NCBI GenBank assembly: GCA_017439235.1
Contig: JAFSJN010000013.1
Coordinates: forward strand, 1-64,000
DNA length: 64,000 nucleotides
Source: Paludibacteraceae bacterium
GTDB taxonomy: Bacteria > Bacteroidota > Bacteroidia > Bacteroidales > Paludibacteraceae
Direction: 5' to 3'
In this document: positions 59,147-64,000 of the stretch, piece after piece
How the letters are laid out: every line of letters begins with the position of its first letter
How positions within the stretch are numbered: position 1 is the first letter of the stretch
The notes under the pieces: model-generated
What the model was told of the DNA's origin: nothing
The model's input: only the letters and a program-made list of their open reading frames with translations
Databases searched by the model: none
Position numbers and translations under genes: made by a program

Positions 59147-61474
59147 TTAGTTCTCCTTTCTATCTAATGCCCATCGCATACCAACATATAGCATCCATCC
59201 GGTGGTGGGGCCCCACACGGTAGACGCATCAAACTCCGGTGTGTCGGTGCGGATGATTCCTTGTGCATCTCTATCGCCCAAGATAGGATCCGCTTGAGTA
59301 TAATTGGTCATATTCTCTGCTCCCACATAGATTGACACATTGTGCTTGAAATACTTCGTCACCTGTGCCATCAATTGGGGATACCAGGGGTAGCGACTCT
59401 TTGGCAGTCCGTCAGGCAAACGACCGGGACCGTTGAATTGTGCCGTGACATCGAATTGCCAGGTCTTGAGGGGCGTGACATAACTGGTAGTTATCACACC
59501 CTTGAAGCGATTGGTCAGCACTTTGCGGCGCAAGTCATAATCGCCTTTGGCGCTATTCCACGTTGTCTGCCGCACATCGGTATAACGGAAGGCGGCCGTC
59601 ATCGTCCAGCCGCGCAGTATCTCTATCGTAGCCTCTATCTGGGCATTATGACTGAACGACTGCGCACCGCTCACATCACTCAGGTTGTAGAACACTACTC
59701 CGTAGCGACTGCTATCCATATCGGCTACTACGCAATCTAGGAAGCGCGTATAGTAATACTCGGCCGACAGTTGCATATTTCTATTGCCTAAGGGGATATC
59801 AAACGTCAATGTCAAGCCGGTATTGACAGCCCGTTCCTGTTTCACCTTACCATAGTTCCATACACGGTTGGACGGCATAAACTGCGCATTATCGGCTATG
59901 AGGTTCGGAGTGCGGTACCCCAATCCGGCCGAGGCACGTATCGTCCACCAGGGGAAGGGAGCATAGCGCACATTCATACGGGGCGTGCAGAACCATCCGT
60001 AACGCGATGACCAGTCGCCTCTGACGCCTGCTACTAAGGAGAACTCGTCCCCTATCTTGTAGGTATATTCGGCAAACACACCGGGTGTTACTTCCTGTCG
60101 TCCCAAGTCGGCACGCGGTGCGGCAAGTCCGCCAATGCTATCCGCGGTCTCATCATAACGGTCATAGTTGACGCTCACGCCTGCCGTCAAAGAATGTGTA
60201 TTCTCTTTGCCGCCCAATATGGGTTGTCCGTCCCAGTGGTTCTCGAACATAGCATTGAGGTAGGCATTCGTTTGTGCAGCATTCCACTGACGCGGACCAT
60301 ATTTATTCTGCTGCTTATGGTACGAAGCTGAGGTGATGATACCTATCGACATACCTGTCTCTTCATCTAAGATGATGCCGTTCTTCATAAACCCTTCTAT
60401 GCGGTCGGTATGCAGGTCTATCAGGTACGGAGGATTAGGGAATACTACCTTATGTTTCTTCCAAGCGCGATCTTTGCGCTGTCCTCCCCAGTGGTCATCA
60501 TGCAGACCACGCACCAGGAATTGGAAGGTATACTCGTCGTTCTTGTAATACCAGCGATTAAGGATATTCAGTTGCTGGTTCATCGGACGGTCCAAGAAGC
60601 CGTCTTTATTCGCATCCATGCCAAGTCGGTCAATCTGGTAGTGCGCCATGACGCCGGTAGATAGTGTGCCCAACATCGGGTCATTGGGAATAGGTATATC
60701 CCATCCGCCCGTCATATTCACTTCGGCACGCAGGTCAGTGTTGAGCATGGCATTCAGTTCGATAGGGTTCTGCAGTTGCGGTTTGAGGTATTCCACATTG
60801 ATTTGGCCGGCGATAGCCTCATAGCCATTGCGAACCGACGAGGTTCCTTTGCTGACCTGTATCGATTCCATCCACGGTCCCGGGATATAACTCATCCCAT
60901 ACGATTGCGCCAAACCGCGTACAGCAGGGCAGTTCTCACCTAACAGTTGCACATAGGTGCCGCTTAGTCCCAATAATCGTATCTGTTTGGCACCCGTAGC
61001 CGCATCGGCGTAGGATACGTCTACAGAGGCATTGGTTTCGAACGACTCACTAAGGTTGCAGCACGCAGCACGACACAGTTCTTCGCGACCTATGGTCTGC
61101 ACATCAAAGGCAGAGAAACGGGAGCGCATCACTGACAACTTGCGTTCGGTAATCGTCACCTCGTCCAGCACCTCGTCCGATACCATCACTATCTTAATCA
61201 GACTACGGTCTTTGATAACCGTTGTATCGTTGCGGTAGCCCAAATAGGAACATATCAGCACCTTAGTCTGACGTATAGGTTCGATTTCAAAAAATCCCTC
61301 AGCATCGGTAGCTGTACCCACTGTAGTACCTTTCCACCACACATTGGCTCCCGCCAAGGGTTCGCCCTTGTCGTCCAATACGATACCTTGTAAGTGCGCC
61401 CATATAGGTAGCACCATCATCCCAAATACTATAGCTAAGATAATCTTTTTCACAACCTCTAAACTCTCAACCAT
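59147..61474 (-). CDS. TonB-dependent outer-membrane receptor
   Basis: The 775-residue protein starts near a heptamer tract; the hydrophobic signal is KKIILAIVFGMMVLPIWA. Next are a carboxypeptidase-regulatory-like domain (QGIVLDDKGEPLAGANVWWK), the plug (SESFETNASVDVSYADAATG, GLSGTYVQLLGENCPAVRGL) and a 22-strand-type barrel ending LYVGMRWALD. With feoAB upstream and an HMA protein downstream, uptake of a metal or metal complex is likely. The residues MVESLEVV before the signal come from the heptamer repeat; a GTG at codon 8 is an alternative start. Confidence 0.87.
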   Translation of the reverse strand: MVESLEVVKKIILAIVFGMMVLPIWAHLQGIVLDDKGEPLAGANVWWKGTTVGTATDAEGFFEIEPIRQTKVLICSYLGYRNDTTVIKDRSLIKIVMVSDEVLDEVTITERKLSVMRSRFSAFDVQTIGREELCRAACCNLSESFETNASVDVSYADAATGAKQIRLLGLSGTYVQLLGENCPAVRGLAQSYGMSYIPGPWMESIQVSKGTSSVRNGYEAIAGQINVEYLKPQLQNPIELNAMLNTDLRAEVNMTGGWDIPIPNDPMLGTLSTGVMAHYQIDRLGMDANKDGFLDRPMNQQLNILNRWYYKNDEYTFQFLVRGLHDDHWGGQRKDRAWKKHKVVFPNPPYLIDLHTDRIEGFMKNGIILDEETGMSIGIITSASYHKQQNKYGPRQWNAAQTNAYLNAMFENHWDGQPILGGKENTHSLTAGVSVNYDRYDETADSIGGLAAPRADLGRQEVTPGVFAEYTYKIGDEFSLVAGVRGDWSSRYGWFCTPRMNVRYAPFPWWTIRASAGLGYRTPNLIADNAQFMPSNRVWNYGKVKQERAVNTGLTLTFDIPLGNRNMQLSAEYYYTRFLDCVVADMDSSRYGVVFYNLSDVSGAQSFSHNAQIEATIEILRGWTMTAAFRYTDVRQTTWNSAKGDYDLRRKVLTNRFKGVITTSYVTPLKTWQFDVTAQFNGPGRLPDGLPKSRYPWYPQLMAQVTKYFKHNVSIYVGAENMTNYTQADPILGDRDAQGIIRTDTPEFDASTVWGPTTGWMLYVGMRWALDRKEN

Positions 61475-61485
61475 AAACTCTAATC
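61458..61485 (-). repeat. Heptamer tract at the start of the TonB receptor gene
   Basis: Plus-strand units TCTAAAC, TCTCAAC, CATAAAC, TCTAATC, with weaker flanking units on either side. It includes both the stop of the small Cys-rich gene (61480-61482) and the ATG of the receptor (61474-61472). Confidence 0.8.
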
Positions 61486-61632
61486 TTTTACCTTCTTACA
61501 TTCTTCTCTGAGCGGACATTCCGTGCACCCCTGAGCACACTCGTCCGGCTTACGCCATCGGCGCACGATGAGCACGATAATCGCTATTGCGGTCAGTGCG
61601 AGCACACCATATACCATCACCTCCTGCATCAT
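61480..61632 (-). CDS. FeoB-associated Cys-rich membrane protein
   Basis: The start MMQEVMVYGVLALTAIAIIV at 61632 overlaps the feoAB stop by 4 nt, and an upstream in-frame reading lies within feoB and is rejected. The 50-residue protein is one membrane helix followed by CAQGCTECPLREEC. This matches the FeoB-associated Cys-rich family, found next to feoB and thought to help ferrous iron uptake. Confidence 0.85.
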   Translation of the reverse strand: MMQEVMVYGVLALTAIAIIVLIVRRWRKPDECAQGCTECPLREECKKVKD

Positions 61633-63938
61633 CCTATCAGTCTGCCCACCTGGTACACTATTACCGCCAGTACCCATGCTACAGTCGTACTATAGAGAGC
61701 CGAGAAGACAGCCCAGCGGCGTCCACCTTCTTTAGCTATCGCCACGATAGTAGCCATACAAGGGAAATACAACATCAGGAACACCATCATCGCCAAGGCT
61801 GCAGCAGCATCCATCTGACTGGTGGTTAAATCGCCACCATAGAAAATCTGCATGGACGATATAATCAACTCCTTAGCGGCACAGCCGGTGAGGAGGGATA
61901 TACCTTCCTGCCAATGCAAGCCCATGGGCGTCACTGCAGGTTCGATAATCTTGCCGGCCTGACCGATATACGACTGTTCAAGCTGTTCGACCTGTGTCAA
62001 ATCCTCGTGGTGCGGGAAATAGCCCAACGCCCAGACGGCTATACTGGCCAGCAGGATGATGGTGCCTATCTGCTTGAGATAAACTTTCGATTTATCCCAC
62101 AGATGCACAGCCACATTTCTGGCACTGGGCAGCCGATAGGGAGGCAACTCCATGACGAACTGATCACTCGCATCGCGGAACACCAGTCGGTTCAGCACCA
62201 GCGAGGTCACAATAGCTACCAATCCGCCCAATAGGTATATAGCCAGCAGTATCAAAGCCTGATAGTTATCGAAGAACGCGTCCACCAGCATGATATATAC
62301 CGCCAACCTATTGGCACACGATACAAAGGGGACCGTCAGCATCGTGACTATCCTATCTTTGGGATTCTCCAGTGTGCGTGTAGCCATTACGGCAGGTACA
62401 CTGCAACCGAAACCGATAATAAAGGGAATGAACGATTTGCCGTGCAAGCCTATGCGGTGCATCATCTTATCCATGATAAAGGCTGCACGCGCCATATAGC
62501 CGGTGTCTTCCAAGATAGAGATGAACAAGAATAGTATCAATATATTGGGTAGGAACACCAATACGCCGCCTACGCCGGCTATCAGGCCATTGGTTATCAG
62601 GTCACGCAACATACCCGCGTCCATCACCGTCGGCACCCATGCGTTTAAAGCATCTATTCCCGCTTGCATCCATCCTTGTATGACGCCGCCCAAGCGGAAG
62701 GTCGTTTCAAACATCACCCACATAAAGAGAAGGAGGATAGGTATACCGAGCCATCTATTCGTCAGTAGCGTATCTACCGCATTGGTCATACGCCACTGTT
62801 GCTGGGCCTCGGCGCGTTCGAGTGTCTCACTCAAGGCGCCGCGTATAAAGCCGTATTTGAGTCCGGACAGTACACCGGCTATATCGTCTTTGTATTCGTG
62901 TTCGATACGTTCGCGGCAACGCGCGGCACAAGCTTCTATCTCTTCTATATTGGGCAGCGAAGCCAACTCCTGTTGGGCGCGGTGGTCATTCTCCAGCAGT
63001 CGCAAGGCCATATAACGTCCCGGATAGTCGGCGTGCATATCGGTGTGGGCATAGATGAGGGTTTTGATTTCATCAATGCACTCTTCTACGTTACGGCCAT
63101 AGTTGATGTGGATATGTTTGGTTTTCTCTTGCCCCTCGTATACGGCTACCACCTGTTCCAGCACCTCGTCGGAACCTCTTCCCGTGCGGGCAACCATAGG
63201 CACGATGGGAAAACCTAACATCTCGCTCAGAGCTGCTATATCCAATTTATCTCCGCTGCGTTCCAACTCGTCGTACATATTCAATCCCATCACCATACTG
63301 GGATTGCGGTCGATAAGTTGGGTAGTCAAGAACAGGTTACGCTCCAGATTACCGGCATCGACGATATTGAGTACTACATCGGGGTGACGATTACTCAGGA
63401 AGTCGCGCACATACAACTCTTCGGGCGAGAACTCCGCCAGCGAATAGGTGCCCGGCAGGTCGACCATGTGTATGGTATAGCCACGGAAGGGGAAGGTAGC
63501 AGCTTTGGCATCAACGGTTACGCCGGAGTAGTTGCCGACTTTCTCTCGTAGGCCCGTCACCATATTGAAGAACGATGTCTTGCCGCAGTTAGGATTGCCC
63601 ACTAAGGCTACGGTTATCTCGTGACTGCGTTCCTCTACCTCCTGCCGCACATGTTCTTCGATAGTGCCGTGAAAGGTATTGTCCGGGTGCGCTTGTTCGT
63701 CCAGCGATATTACTTCTATATGTTGCGCCTCACTGCGGCGGAGGGAGACGTGACTGCCCATTATCTCATATTCCACCGGGTCCAGGAGCGGGGCGTTCTT
63801 CACTACCCTCACCTCTTCCCCGCGCACGAAACCTAACTCCAGCACGCGATGTTGGAATCCGCCGTGACCGTGAACCTTCAGTACTACCGCCCGTTCGCCG
63901 GTCTTCAAATCCGATAATGTCAGTATCCCTTCGTCCAT
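61629..63938 (-). CDS. feoB: FeoA-FeoB fusion, ferrous iron transporter
   Basis: Residues 1-80 form a FeoA SH3-like domain (LTLSDLKTGERAVVLKVHGH, VLELGFVRGEEVRVVKNAPL). The G-domain then has G1 GNPNCGKTS near residue 113, YSGVTVDAK (G2) and VDLPGTYSL (G3). The membrane domain shows IPFIIGFGCSVPAVMATRTL and the late GCAAKELIISSMQIFYGGD. FeoB imports Fe(II) using the GTPase domain as a switch. FeoA fused to FeoB at 769 residues is a known Bacteroidetes arrangement. The gene leads feoAB, small Cys-rich protein, TonB receptor, HMA and lyase genes. Confidence 0.94.
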   Translation of the reverse strand: MDEGILTLSDLKTGERAVVLKVHGHGGFQHRVLELGFVRGEEVRVVKNAPLLDPVEYEIMGSHVSLRRSEAQHIEVISLDEQAHPDNTFHGTIEEHVRQEVEERSHEITVALVGNPNCGKTSFFNMVTGLREKVGNYSGVTVDAKAATFPFRGYTIHMVDLPGTYSLAEFSPEELYVRDFLSNRHPDVVLNIVDAGNLERNLFLTTQLIDRNPSMVMGLNMYDELERSGDKLDIAALSEMLGFPIVPMVARTGRGSDEVLEQVVAVYEGQEKTKHIHINYGRNVEECIDEIKTLIYAHTDMHADYPGRYMALRLLENDHRAQQELASLPNIEEIEACAARCRERIEHEYKDDIAGVLSGLKYGFIRGALSETLERAEAQQQWRMTNAVDTLLTNRWLGIPILLLFMWVMFETTFRLGGVIQGWMQAGIDALNAWVPTVMDAGMLRDLITNGLIAGVGGVLVFLPNILILFLFISILEDTGYMARAAFIMDKMMHRIGLHGKSFIPFIIGFGCSVPAVMATRTLENPKDRIVTMLTVPFVSCANRLAVYIMLVDAFFDNYQALILLAIYLLGGLVAIVTSLVLNRLVFRDASDQFVMELPPYRLPSARNVAVHLWDKSKVYLKQIGTIILLASIAVWALGYFPHHEDLTQVEQLEQSYIGQAGKIIEPAVTPMGLHWQEGISLLTGCAAKELIISSMQIFYGGDLTTSQMDAAAALAMMVFLMLYFPCMATIVAIAKEGGRRWAVFSALYSTTVAWVLAVIVYQVGRLIG

Positions 63939-63939
63939 C

Positions 63940-64000
63940 TTATAGTTGACGCATGTTATGCTTCTCTATTACGGTGCCGTTCTTGAGCACTACTACGCCC
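63940..64000 (-). CDS. C-terminus of an unidentified protein (partial)
   Basis: A minus-strand reading frame enters from the right edge and ends GVVVLKNGTVIEKHNMRQL, with a TAA at 63940-63942, one base before the feoAB ATG. The GVVVLKNG-x-x-I-x-K-x-N pattern looks like the closing strand of a thioredoxin-fold or similar domain, but 19 residues are too few to name it. Tight spacing suggests co-transcription with feoAB. Confidence 0.5.
   Translation of the reverse strand, partial: GVVVLKNGTVIEKHNMRQL

Overview
The window reads as chromosomal DNA of a member of the order Bacteroidales, probably an uncultured gut-type lineage. Supporting signs are repeated promoter elements of the form TTTG-N19/20-TAnnTTTG, the order rseC-rnfBCDGEA, an OstA-like protein, a TonB receptor with a carboxypeptidase-regulatory N-terminus, a FeoA-FeoB fusion, short MK-Y-P peptides, and secreted proteins with YN-x-x-GQ-x-V tails. 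I see no phage, integrase, transposase or CRISPR array.

Layout. 1-6364 (minus): large secreted proteins alternating with very short peptides. 6365-8790: an ATPase with a DUF4143-like C-terminus, then a gene-poor stretch holding a strongly structured candidate non-coding RNA and AT-rich DNA. 8791-10159 (minus): recX and prmC, the latter swollen by in-frame repeats. 10182-19567 (plus): one long run of ribD, two parvulin-type foldases, an OstA-like protein, an outer-membrane barrel, dnaG, a radical SAM protein and a glycosyltransferase. 19654-27122 (mostly minus): GAPDH, RNase H, tRNA-Arg(CCU), a GGGtGRT protein with a NifU-like partner, two small proteins, a LolA-like protein and FtsK. 27300-32448 (plus): rseC and the Rnf electron-transport operon, with an abnormally short RnfB. 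32448-37469: TolC/HlyD/two ABC-2 permeases. 37470-38552 (minus): DHH phosphoesterase. 38832-43257: potABCD. 43267-50639: TPR protein, outer-membrane barrel, membrane LytTR protein, upp, VanZ-like, dprA. 50623-55906 (minus): mreBCD-mrdA-rodA cell-shape operon. 56068-57213: starch-binding-type lipoprotein. 57207-64000 (minus): feoAB, a small Cys-rich protein, TonB receptor, HMA protein and a pectate lyase-like protein.

The most unusual signal is not a gene. Tandem tracts with a strict 7-nt period, of differing sequence, recur at more than a dozen places. They lie between genes (recX 3' end, rnfC/rnfD, rnfE/rnfA, potA/potB, feo/TonB junction) and inside prmC (three tracts), ribD (two) and the glycosyltransferase (one). 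In prmC, three heptamers make a 21-nt unit encoding 7 residues, and every third heptamer differs so that no stop codon forms. One prmC tract and the rnfC-rnfD gap share an exact 20-nt core, which suggests a dispersed element rather than independent slippage. Other points worth checking are the structured RNA at 8094-8421, RnfB without its ferredoxin domain, the peptide/secreted-protein alternation with rearranged C-terminal tails, and a perfect 18-bp palindrome between prmC and ribD.
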